Both the position numbers and the translations under genes were made by a program. The notes under the pieces were generated by a model. That model saw only the letters and a program-made list of their open reading frames with translations. It did no database searches and was not told where the DNA came from. This document shows, one piece after another, positions 27,771-35,445 of a stretch of 64,000 bases of DNA. Numbering within the stretch: position 1 is the stretch's first letter; the number at the start of each line of letters is the position of its first letter. This DNA comes from Halalkalibacter sp. APA_J-10(15). Its GTDB lineage: Bacteria; Bacillota; Bacilli; Bacillales; Bacillaceae_D. Where the stretch lies: the NCBI RefSeq assembly GCF_023017105.1, contig NZ_JALKEV010000011.1:1-64000 (forward strand), written 5' to 3'.

Positions 27771-28944
27771 GCAACTGATCAAAACAGCGATTTTATCGGT
27801 ATCACTCCTTACAGTGATGGCTGGAGCTGCTATTTCACCAGCATTAGGTGATATCGCTCTTGCCTTTCCGAATTCAAATGAGACGACGATTAAACTGATT
27901 TTAACCTTGCCTTCGGTGATGATTATTCCTTTTATTTTTGTCTCAAGCCATCTGACTAGACGCTTTTCAAAGAAATCTATTTTACTGATTGGGATGGTTT
28001 TCTATCTCATTGGTGGTCTAGGTGGTGGGCTCGTTCCAACGATTGAGTTATTATTATTATTTCGAGCGATTTTAGGAATTGGGGTCGGTCTAATGATGCC
28101 TCTGTCGACCTCGTTAGTAGCTGATTTCTTTGATGGACAAGAACGGACCACTACTATGGGACAGGTAAGTGCCGTTAATAATCTTGGTGGTGTGGTTTTG
28201 TTTTTATTATCAGGAGTTCTGTCAGCGATTAGTTGGAGAATGGCGTTTAGCGTGTATACATTAGTTGTTGTCTCCGTGATCATTGTCTGGTTGTTTTTGC
28301 CGAAACAACAGCTCATTGATCGAGGAAGTAAGGTGAAATTAGAGCCGTTACCAAAAAGTGTCTACTTCACAGGTGCTTCTATGTTCTTTATTATACTAGT
28401 GTTCTTTGCATTACCATCTAATATGGCTTTATTTATGCAGCAAGAAGGCATCGGCAATTCACAAAATGCGGGGATGGTTATTTCGGCTGGAACAGCAGCC
28501 GGTTTCGTTGCCGGTCTTATATTAGCCCAAATAAAGAGAATATTTCAGCGTTTTTTCTATACGGTTATGCTACTGTTAATGGCTATTGGTTTTTTGATTA
28601 TAGCTTTTGCACCAAATGCGATCATCATTGGTTGTGGTGTTGGATTGATGGGGTTTGGATTTGGATCATTGATGCCGACCGTATTTGATCATGTGACGCG
28701 TATAGTTCCACGTGTTCAAGTTGTGCAGGCAATGGCGGTTGTGACAAGTATGCTGTTTCTAGGTCAATTTTTGTCTCCGATTATATTAGATAGTATTGGT
28801 ATATTAGTTGGAGATGGATCGATACGATTTACGTATTTTTTATTAGCGGGGAGTTTGTTTTTGGTCAGTACTGGATTTTTAATTCATGCTAGTAGTAGAC
28901 GAAGCACAATTAATGGAAGTAATCAAGATATGAAAGGTAGTTAA
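27763..28944 (+). CDS. MFS transporter, probable drug or metabolite exporter
   Basis: 393 residues and about 12 membrane segments. Motif A-like sequence is SSHLTRRFSKKSILLIGM, with FRAILGIGVGLMMP in TM4. Genetic coupling to a MarR regulator is typical for exporters of antimicrobial or aromatic compounds. The start lies inside the marR 3' end. A terminator follows at 28970. Confidence 0.88.
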   Translation: MNKQLIKTAILSVSLLTVMAGAAISPALGDIALAFPNSNETTIKLILTLPSVMIIPFIFVSSHLTRRFSKKSILLIGMVFYLIGGLGGGLVPTIELLLLFRAILGIGVGLMMPLSTSLVADFFDGQERTTTMGQVSAVNNLGGVVLFLLSGVLSAISWRMAFSVYTLVVVSVIIVWLFLPKQQLIDRGSKVKLEPLPKSVYFTGASMFFIILVFFALPSNMALFMQQEGIGNSQNAGMVISAGTAAGFVAGLILAQIKRIFQRFFYTVMLLLMAIGFLIIAFAPNAIIIGCGVGLMGFGFGSLMPTVFDHVTRIVPRVQVVQAMAVVTSMLFLGQFLSPIILDSIGILVGDGSIRFTYFLLAGSLFLVSTGFLIHASSRRSTINGSNQDMKGS

Positions 28945-28969
28945 GAGGTTAGAGTTTAGAAATTTAACG

Positions 28970-29003
28970 GAAATCATCTTTAGTGGATGATTTCTTTTAT
29001 TTT
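28970..29003 (+). terminator. Terminator of the marR-MFS operon
   Basis: GAAATCATC pairs with GATGATTTC (9 bp, 7-base loop), then TTTTATTTTAT. Confidence 0.8.
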
Positions 29004-29084
29004 ATAGGCATTGTACGTTCCCGTTTTCCTGGTTGTTTAATAATTATAATTGTAATAAATTATCGGGAAAGAGGGGTGTAGTGA

Positions 29085-29474
29085 ATGAGTTGTGGTTGTC
29101 ACAATTGCACAAAGCATTGTGTAAGGAAAACTTCAGAATGTAAGTTTGTGCAGGATAGAATTACGACGGGATGGAGCATACCTCAAGGTATTTCACAAGA
29201 TGTTTATATAATAACCGGATTAGAAAATGTACATGTGTCTGGTTTTATTGGTTACGATTCTGGAGAATTAGATTTTGTTACAGTTAGATTCTTTGATGGG
29301 AATTTGTTAGTAGGTGGTCCTTTGACAGTATTTGAAGGGAGTAGTGTTGCGTTTACATCTACTGGTTTTAATAGAATTGAAGTTAGTGTGCCATCAGGCA
29401 ATCCAGATGATATAGCTTCTGGCTTAATCTGTTTAACTCCGCGATATCAAGTGAATTGTGAAACGGAAGATTGA
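29085..29474 (+). CDS. Ena-like endospore appendage subunit (DUF3992-type)
   Basis: 129 residues. The N-terminal arm is Cys-rich ([19 protein letters not shown]), followed by [11 protein letters not shown] and a beta-sandwich with IGYDSG...[25 protein letters not shown] and a closing CLTPRY. This pattern matches what I remember of the S-Ena subunits of Bacillus cereus endospore appendages, where N-terminal cysteines staple subunits together. The match is from memory of the family pattern. Start has AGAGGGGTG upstream. The collagen-like gene follows after about 50 bases, so the two are probably co-expressed in the mother cell. Confidence 0.72.
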   Translation: MSCGCHNCTKHCVRKTSECKFVQDRITTGWSIPQGISQDVYIITGLENVHVSGFIGYDSGELDFVTVRFFDGNLLVGGPLTVFEGSSVAFTSTGFNRIEVSVPSGNPDDIASGLICLTPRYQVNCETED

Positions 29475-29522
29475 AAAATAATGCAATAAATGAGAATGGT
29501 GAATATGAGAGGAGAATATGAA

Positions 29523-30272
29523 ATGGCAAATATGGGATTTGATGATAATTGCTGCATAAGAGGGCCTAGAGGACCTAGGGGACCAGCGGGACCAGCGGGA
29601 CCAGCGGGACCAGAAGGACCAGAAGGACCAGAAGGACCAGAAGGACCAGCGGGACCAGAAGGACCAGAAGGACCAGAAGGACCAGAAGGACCAGCGGGAC
29701 CAGAAGGACCAGCGGGACCAGAAGGACCAGAAGGACCAGCGGGACCAGAAGGACCAGCGGGACCAGCGGGACCAGAAGGACCAGAAGGACCAGCGGGACC
29801 AGAAGGACCAGAAGGACCAGAAGGACCAGAAGGACCACCTGGACCACCTGGACCAAATGTGACTGAGACATCCGGTTTTGCAGCTAATACGCAAGGAACG
29901 GCTATTACTGTTCTTCTTGGAGGGACATTAATTCCTTTACCGAACGCTCAAAATTTAAGGAATATTACTGTTAATGCGGCAAATACCGTATTTACAGTCA
30001 ATTTAGAAGGTAGGTACTTTATCACTTATAACTTAAATGCTACAGCGGCTTTGTTGTCAAGTAGTCGTTTAGTTGTGAATGGAAGCCCAGTAGCTGCAAG
30101 TGCTCGTAGCCCATTGTTAACTGTAAGTAGTTATAGCGCAGATATCATTTTGAATCTAAATGCAGGGGATACAGTCTCTCTTGAATTGTTTGGATTGGCA
30201 ACAGTTACAACGCTTCAAGGTGGGCAAGGAGCTTCACTTACGATTATTCGATTAGATGATGATTTAATATAA
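29523..30272 (+). CDS. Collagen-like spore-surface protein (BclA-like)
   Basis: About 249 residues. A short N-terminus ([13 protein letters not shown], two Cys) is followed by about 33 collagen triplets ([12 protein letters not shown]) and a 140-residue C-terminal domain resembling the trimeric TNF/C1q-like head of BclA ([41 protein letters not shown]). The triplet DNA is a 9-bp repeat (ggaccagaa/ggaccagcg), prone to length change. I start at the ATG at 29523, with AGAGGAG eight bases upstream; in-frame ATGs upstream lack this. Next to an Ena-like subunit it may form the tip fibre of an appendage. Confidence 0.85.
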   Translation: MANMGFDDNCCIRGPRGPRGPAGPAGPAGPEGPEGPEGPEGPAGPEGPEGPEGPEGPAGPEGPAGPEGPEGPAGPEGPAGPAGPEGPEGPAGPEGPEGPEGPEGPPGPPGPNVTETSGFAANTQGTAITVLLGGTLIPLPNAQNLRNITVNAANTVFTVNLEGRYFITYNLNATAALLSSSRLVVNGSPVAASARSPLLTVSSYSADIILNLNAGDTVSLELFGLATVTTLQGGQGASLTIIRLDDDLI

Positions 30273-30292
30273 GATAGGAAAAACAGGTTCTA

Positions 30293-31276
30293 CTAGCTAG
30301 GATCTGTTTTATTTTTGATTGGGAAAAAATGGTCTGGCTGCTTCCTGGCCTTTTTCTCAAAGGTACACAGCTGATTTAGGTCTTGATGGTTACGAGGACT
30401 ACACAAGCGTCCATTTATGTCAAGCGTTGTTTCGTAAATAACTTTAATATCTTTACATATCTGAACGGAATAACAAATTTCAATACAATCTTTTTTTATA
30501 CATTTAATAAAAGACAGACAATGAAATTCTGTTACTTTACATAGAATATTTGTCCCTTTTGGGGCGCAAAGTTGAACCGTTGTTACATGGTCAATTGGAA
30601 ATGTACAAGAATGTAAAATGGTTCCTGTCGCATTTAAAAGTTCAATTGTTATAAAAAATTTGTTACGTATTAATACATCTTGAAGATAAATTGCTTTCCC
30701 GTTCGGCAAACGGGATAGAGTGGATTTTCTTCCTTCTATACAATTTACCTCTTTACAAATTAATACATCCGTGTCAAGGTGAATGGGTTCTCCTTTTTTA
30801 TTTGAAAGAAAGCAACGAGAAGTCTTTATATCACTGAAACATGTTTCTTTACCAATTTGATAATTGATAGACATATTAAGTTCACCGCAACAAATTCCTT
30901 CGTTACTGTTACTATTACAAAGTACGGAAATGCGTTCTAAAGATCCAGCAGTTGCATTAAATGTTTGCCCAGGCGTAAGTGTTGTTAGTTCTTTGTCATC
31001 GATCATAACGACTAAATCGCATGCAGATTCAGAGGAAGCCTGTATGCTGAAAGAAACTGTGCTTATTACATTTATTGCTTTCCAAATAATCGTGGGAGAA
31101 TTTTCGTTACAATTAACTTTAAATTTGATGCACATATGATCTTTTACTTTCTTGGTTGGGGTTAAGGGCAATTTGATGACTTTCTTTTTGGTGATTTCGT
31201 CCATATAATGAATCCAATCATAAACCTTTTCAGCACGAATACAATGCGAATGTTGGTTCTCAGAAATTTGAAGCAT
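30293..31276 (-). CDS. Large Cys-rich Ena-like spore-surface protein
   Basis: 327 residues with more than 20 cysteines. It begins with a short segment and KVYDWIHYMDE. It then has a beta-rich domain (about 45-155) with ISTVSFSIQASSESACDLVV and CCGELNMSINYQI, which resembles the DUF3992/S-Ena pattern, then a second beta-rich half with further Cys. It converges on the Ena-like/collagen pair. A sigma-K-like promoter lies upstream. I infer a spore-coat or appendage-anchor role; the family call is tentative. Confidence 0.55.
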   Translation of the reverse strand: MLQISENQHSHCIRAEKVYDWIHYMDEITKKKVIKLPLTPTKKVKDHMCIKFKVNCNENSPTIIWKAINVISTVSFSIQASSESACDLVVMIDDKELTTLTPGQTFNATAGSLERISVLCNSNSNEGICCGELNMSINYQIGKETCFSDIKTSRCFLSNKKGEPIHLDTDVLICKEVNCIEGRKSTLSRLPNGKAIYLQDVLIRNKFFITIELLNATGTILHSCTFPIDHVTTVQLCAPKGTNILCKVTEFHCLSFIKCIKKDCIEICYSVQICKDIKVIYETTLDINGRLCSPRNHQDLNQLCTFEKKARKQPDHFFPIKNKTDPS

Positions 31277-31312
31277 GACGACTCCACTCCCTGTTTAAGT
31301 TAAATACATTTA

Positions 31313-31340
31313 CATCATATGGGCAGGTGCCTATTCTGGT
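31313..31340 (-). promoter_or_regulatory. Candidate sigma-K promoter of the Cys-rich spore protein
   Basis: On the minus strand, AC followed by 17 bases and CATATGATG resembles the mother-cell sigma-K pattern (AC, 16-17 bases, CATANNNTA). It sits 37 bases before the ATG, which has GGGAGTGG upstream. The motif is short, so chance occurrence is possible. Confidence 0.4.
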
Positions 31341-31443
31341 GATAAAAAAATGAAGGAGAATAAATGTCTATAAATTGTTTAAGGAAGTAATCTTCGTTAG
31401 TAGTTTGAGAAGTAAATAGAGTATAAAACAAATTAAGAGGAAA

Positions 31444-31584
31444 AGAGGCCGAGACAAAAGTGCTTTAATAAAGAAATACGAATAAATATATAGTGGTGCA
31501 CATGTGTACATTTCATGCTACATTCTTATATTGTTCCTTCTTTTCAATTTAACACTTTTATGATGTCCCAGCCTCTGTATTCAT
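31444..31584. repeat. Inverted-repeat element ending in AGAGGCYGRGACA
   Basis: The left end AGAGGCCGAGACAAAAGTG is complementary, with small gaps, to the right end CACTTTTATGATGTCCCAGCCTCT. The interior is A+T-rich with no gene. Shorter relatives of the same end (GTCCCAGCCTCTG, GTCTCAGCCTCC) lie at about 190 and 27131. Similar GAGGCTGGGACA hairpins are widespread between Firmicutes genes. Confidence 0.6.
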
Positions 31585-31638
31585 GAGGCCACTGAAAAAG
31601 TGCTCGTTTACTTCGGACTTGAAAGGGAGCTTTGCCCT

Positions 31639-31755
31639 CGCTCCCGGGATGGGGGGCACGCTTTCCGCAGGCGGGCGTTGAACTAACCGTCTGCGCCGGT
31701 GGATTTCAACCTGCCCTTCCCTCCTGCAGGAGTCGGCCCTCCCATCCCGTCCGCT
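31639..31755 (-). repeat. GC-rich structured repeat, copy 3
   Basis: This is a full minus-strand copy of the repeat at 51445-51560, nearly identical to it over 117 bp. One apical change (GCGCAGACGG for GCGCAGCCGG) breaks a pair. It lies just inside the left end of the IS remnant. Confidence 0.88.
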
Positions 31756-31822
31756 TTGTTGTGAGGTAAGATAGACATCCCCTACTCTTCAACGATAAAA
31801 AGAAAATAAGAGAAATCGTCTA

Positions 31823-31858
31823 AAAAGACCTTTGAGAAATGAGACTCAAAGGCCTTTT
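31823..31858 (+). terminator. IS 3'-end hairpin (CCTTTGAG / CTCAAAGG type)
   Basis: The stem CCTTTGAG with CTCAAAGG and outer A/T pairs is followed by TTTTAT and ctacagtttgaag. The same arrangement (hairpin, then ctacggtttgaag-like sequence) follows the transposase tails at 39307 and 50963, so this is probably the 3' end of another decayed copy. Confidence 0.6.
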
Positions 31859-31991
31859 ATCTACAGTTTGAAGTTTCATTTTATCAAACACTTCCCTGTC
31901 ATTTTATTTTATCATTTAGGTAGTACATAGATGCAGGTGAATCAAATGAAGAAACAATAACACTCAGTCCATATATGGGTATTTAACAGCC

Positions 31992-32512
31992 TACTCTGAA
32001 AAAGACAATATGTTATTTGCAAAAACAAATAACATGAACCTTGTTTCCAAACTACATCCTATCATTACACATGGAACACGAAAAAATGATGAATTCGAAT
32101 TTAATTAATAAAGATGCCGGGATGTATGTTTGTAAAGCTTGACATATGGCTACTCACAAAAAATATGATGAACGAAAAGGGAAAGAGACGAATCCACGAG
32201 TCCGATACTTATTTGATGTTGAAAAGTGCAAAATCTGTCCATTTCAAGAAGGGTGTTATAAAAAAGGAGCAAAAACAAAAATCGTATTATGTGACGATTA
32301 AATCAGAGGAACATTCTGATCAAGAAGCTTTTCAACAAACAGAAGAGTTTAAAGAAATGGCAAAGTCACGTTATAAAATAGAAGCAAAAAATAGACACGG
32401 GTTAAAAATTGCATCATCCTCGGGTCTGTTTGGTATGCAAATTCAAGCTGCTACCACGATATTTGCGGTGAATCCCAAGAGAATAATAAAGCTTTTGAAT
32501 GAAAAAGAGTAA
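31992..32512 (+). pseudogene. IS1182-family transposase fragment, frameshifted
   Basis: Pieces of a transposase C-terminal half can be read in shifting frames: YSEKDNMLFAKTNNMNLVSK and LHPIITHGTRKNDEFEFN (ending at TAA TAA near 32104), then KDAGMYVCKA, a stop, and HMATHK, then an open stretch with KEQKQKSYYVTIKSEEHSD, FKEMAKSRYKIEAKN and HGLKIASSSGLFG. These match IS1182-group DDE transposases as I know them. At least three disruptions make it inactive. Confidence 0.82.
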
Positions 32513-32523
32513 CAAGTAGCAAA

Positions 32524-32572
32524 AGAAAAGGCAATTCTCATCCGAAAATGGAGGGAATTTGCCTTTTCTTTT
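32524..32572 (+). terminator. Hairpin after the transposase fragment
   Basis: AGAAAAGGCAATTCTC pairs with GAGGGAATTTGCCTTTTCT (one bulge, one or two mismatches), followed by TTTTTAATT. Confidence 0.6.
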
Positions 32573-32640
32573 TAATTAAAATCTTATTAGCACGAAAAAC
32601 AGAAGTTTTTCAGTGGCTTCGTATTCATTAGACTGTAGAT

Positions 32641-34119
32641 TTATTCAGGATAGTAATAATCCGCTGTACCAAACTCTACAAAGCCTTCAATTTCAAGATC
32701 AAGCACCCAATAGTACATTTCTTCTTCAGAGATATCAAAATCTTCATGAGAAACGCTTTGCGATTCGATGGATTCAATTAACTCAAGCTCTTCTTCCGTT
32801 AGCTCATAGTCATAGTATTCATCGTAATAGCTTTCGTCGTAATCCCAATCTAATTCATAATCTTCATCCCACTCTGCTTCCCAGTCAAACTCTTCGTCAT
32901 AGTACATGTCTTCAAAAAGATCAGCATATATTTCATCGAGAAGTGACTCAACTTGCATTTCTAGGTCAAAGAGATACTGGTCTATGTCAGACTCACTTAA
33001 CTCATCACGTTCTGCATCGTAGAAAGAAAACGCAGCTTGCTCTCCATAAATGAATTCACTGTTCACAGTTGAGGAGCCCGTAAAGGAGATACCGTCTTCT
33101 TCAAATGAGAATGTCGAGGTTGTTATGCTCTTTACAATTTGCCCTCTCTCGATGAGAAAGCCGATGTTAAAGTCAAATGTCATTTCACTTATATCTTCTT
33201 GGAACTCTTCAGTATTTGAAATAGCCGTATCAATGGGTACTTCTAATTCTTCTTCAAGAGCTTCAAGAGTTTCTTCATTTTCTTTTGCTTCTTCAAATGC
33301 ATACAAGATTGACTGAAGCAGAAGCTGAGCATCAAGGTTAACATAAATCCACCCGTCTTCTTCAGTGATCAGTTCCTCTTCATTGTGTTCATCAAAGTAC
33401 TCAATCATCTTTTCAAATACAAATTCAAGAACATAGCGTTCGTTATCTTCTAACTGCGTAAACAGACGGTCACGATCTAAGTCTAACGAATCAGAAAACT
33501 GTTTACTAGTAAACAGTGAATCGATCATTGGTTCTAATAGATTGTTTGCTTCTCTGGAGAAAAAGTCTCCTATGTCTTCTCCACCTGTAATCAGATCTAA
33601 TTCCTCTTGAGCTTCCTCGATGTTTGGTAAAATGTTATATGAAATAACATCAATTGCTTCTGGAATAAATTGAGCGTAAGGATCTAAATCAATTGCTATA
33701 ACGTCCTCTTCTCCAGAGAAATACATAGATATTGGAATGTGTAAAGAAATATCTTCACCTGAAATATCACCTGAAATTCCATAAGTTCCAGACACTTCCA
33801 TAACATCTAACTCTTTATCATAGATTATAGAGCTTGTTCCTGAAAGACTATTAAACAGATCTTCAATAAGATTGAATGCAAAGTCATCCATCTCACTCAT
33901 GTAAGGATCATTCAATAGTTCATCGAAGTCAAAGTCGTAGCTTAAGTCAAATTCACTTTCGACTTGAACACGGTCTTCGTTCAACAAATTTTGTAGACCG
34001 TTGGCAAGCTTTACTTCTGGTGATGACAAGAATGAATAAACAATAAGTCCACCAATTAAGAAGATGGCAATAACACTAATACCTATCCCTAACCCAAACT
34101 TAGCTTTATTTTCTCTCAT
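32641..34119 (-). CDS. Membrane-anchored, extremely acidic Tyr/Asp/Glu-rich protein
   Basis: 492 residues, not a named family I recognise. Residues 8-32 are a signal anchor. The rest is extracellular and strongly acidic, with repeated beta-strand-like stretches (VSGTYGISGDISG) and a C-terminal block about 410-450 made almost entirely of D, E, Y and W. A TTG at 34149 is possible, but the ATG at 34119 gives MRENKAKFGLG just before the anchor, with AAGGTG about 11 bases upstream. Low isoelectric point is typical of secreted proteins of alkaliphiles. Function unknown. Confidence 0.7.
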   Translation of the reverse strand: MRENKAKFGLGIGISVIAIFLIGGLIVYSFLSSPEVKLANGLQNLLNEDRVQVESEFDLSYDFDFDELLNDPYMSEMDDFAFNLIEDLFNSLSGTSSIIYDKELDVMEVSGTYGISGDISGEDISLHIPISMYFSGEEDVIAIDLDPYAQFIPEAIDVISYNILPNIEEAQEELDLITGGEDIGDFFSREANNLLEPMIDSLFTSKQFSDSLDLDRDRLFTQLEDNERYVLEFVFEKMIEYFDEHNEEELITEEDGWIYVNLDAQLLLQSILYAFEEAKENEETLEALEEELEVPIDTAISNTEEFQEDISEMTFDFNIGFLIERGQIVKSITTSTFSFEEDGISFTGSSTVNSEFIYGEQAAFSFYDAERDELSESDIDQYLFDLEMQVESLLDEIYADLFEDMYYDEEFDWEAEWDEDYELDWDYDESYYDEYYDYELTEEELELIESIESQSVSHEDFDISEEEMYYWVLDLEIEGFVEFGTADYYYPE

Positions 34120-34348
34120 TATACAATCACACCTTTTCTTGGTAATCAAAATACGTTTGTTATTGTCTCATAAAAATCATAGGAAGTGAGAATCATTTTT
34201 TACGAAATTAAAGGAGGTGAATTGCAGGAAGAAAGTAGGTTGTTTAATGGGAAATGCCATATCAAAAGTAATGATTACCAAGAAAAAAAACTACTTTCTC
34301 AAAGAAAAAAAAGAAGAGTAGTACAAAAGGCTTGTACAAAATAGCTGA

Positions 34349-35212
34349 TTATTTAAGGATGTCTAATTCAATTGTCTGACCAGATGGATCGAAAGTGAGA
34401 ACCTTCTTGTTGTCCTCAATTACTTCGAAGCTCTTTTGATGTAAAGCATATATGGCTTGACTCCGTGCATTTTCTGAGGGGTATATAAGTGTAAATTGCT
34501 TTAAGCCTACTTCATTCCGCGTAGGTGTCGGTGCACCTACACCTGCCCATGTATTTATAGCAATGTGGTGGTGATACTTTCCGGTTGAGAGAAAGCTAGC
34601 TTGTGCACCATAGCGACAAACGACATCAAACCCTAAAGCATCACGATAAAATCGTTCGGCTTCGTCTATATGAGAAACGTGTAAATGAATATGGCCTATT
34701 TCGGTTTCAGGAGGAATTCTACTCCACTCCGTATCTTCATGTATTTCTGATAATAAGCTTTCAAAATCAAGTGGATCAACCGTCATATGGACTTGTTCTT
34801 TCTGCCATTGCCACAAAGCTGGGTCACGGTCCGTATAAAGTTCAATTCCATTTCCGTCAGGGTCAGATAAGTAAATAGCTTCACTTACATGATGATCGGA
34901 AGAGGCAATCGGCCACTGGTTGTTTCTCAAATGAAGAACAGACTTAGCTAAATCAGACCGTCTTGGTAAAAGGATTGCAAAGTGATAAAGACCGGTTGTT
35001 CGTCGAACTTTCGGTTTAATATGTTTAGGCTGTTCAATGGTCAATATTGGGTGTAAGTTGTCTGCTGTTAAACGAATTTGATTGTCACTTTTATCAAAAA
35101 GGGTGAAGCCTAGAAGCTCTGTATAGAAGGTGAAAGAACGCTCAAGATCTTCTACAAGTAAATGAACGGCACTCACAAATGTGTGTGGAGCTGTATGGAA
35201 ATTCATATTCAT
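34349..35212 (-). CDS. catE: Two-domain VOC (glyoxalase-fold) dioxygenase, CatE-like
   Basis: 287 residues with two vicinal-oxygen-chelate domains (about 10-130 and 165-285). Metal ligands are likely His in VSAVHLLVEDLER and GHIHLHVSH, with partners in YHFAIL, HHHIAINTW and the Glu residues of GNGIELYTD and GQTIELD. Length and order match B. subtilis CatE (catechol 2,3-dioxygenase). An aromatic ring-cleavage or detoxification role is likely; the exact substrate is not shown. AAGGAG precedes the ATG. Confidence 0.8.
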   Translation of the reverse strand: MNMNFHTAPHTFVSAVHLLVEDLERSFTFYTELLGFTLFDKSDNQIRLTADNLHPILTIEQPKHIKPKVRRTTGLYHFAILLPRRSDLAKSVLHLRNNQWPIASSDHHVSEAIYLSDPDGNGIELYTDRDPALWQWQKEQVHMTVDPLDFESLLSEIHEDTEWSRIPPETEIGHIHLHVSHIDEAERFYRDALGFDVVCRYGAQASFLSTGKYHHHIAINTWAGVGAPTPTRNEVGLKQFTLIYPSENARSQAIYALHQKSFEVIEDNKKVLTFDPSGQTIELDILK

Positions 35213-35325
35213 TCTCCTTAAAATTCATTGTATTTGATATCATTTTATTATAATAGAAGATGCAAAATCTAATTTTATGCTTAATAGTTTAATGTCATAT
35301 CATTTTTTTGGACGATTTATTGCTT

Positions 35326-35372
35326 AAAGGGCACCAAAAAAGTTAAAAACCACACTTTTTTAGTGCTTCCCT
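35326..35372. repeat. AAAGGGCACC... palindrome related to the IS ends
   Basis: AAGGGCACCAAAAAAGT pairs imperfectly with ACTTTTTTAGTGCTTCCCTT around a 10-base loop. It is one of several intergenic palindromes built from the GGGCACTGAAAAAGT end sequence. It lies between the divergent catE-like gene and truA, where no terminator is needed. Confidence 0.65.
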
Positions 35373-35445
35373 TGTTCGTATTTCATATATGAGGATGATA
35401 TGATACACACATGAACAGGAAATGAATAATGAAGGAGTACCATAC

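Larger units (their letters stand above)
31587..32620 (+). mobile_element. Decayed IS1182-like insertion sequence with target duplication
   Basis: The ends are inverted: GGCCACTGAAAAAGT at 31587 and TTTTTCAGTGGC closing near 32618. The flanks are GTATTCATGA (31577-31586) and GTATTCATTA (32621-32630), a 10-bp target duplication with one change. Inside are a structured GC repeat (31639-31755), an IS 3'-end hairpin (31823-31858), a broken transposase (31992-32512) and a hairpin (32524-32572). At 1034 bp it is much shorter than an intact IS1182-type element, so most of the transposase has been lost. Confidence 0.8.

Noticed and set aside
29574-29850. Possible CRISPR or satellite array
   Set aside because: The units are 9 bp, contiguous and in frame with the collagen triplets; there are no spacers.
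29433-29894. Long minus-strand ORFs with runs of Trp, Ser and Phe or of Val and Leu opposite the collagen gene
   Set aside because: They are shadows of the 9-bp collagen repeat, which stays open in several frames; they have no ribosome site and no plausible protein composition.
32613-33316. Plus-strand ORFs opposite the acidic-protein gene
   Set aside because: They are antisense to a long gene with consistent codon use and have no start signals.
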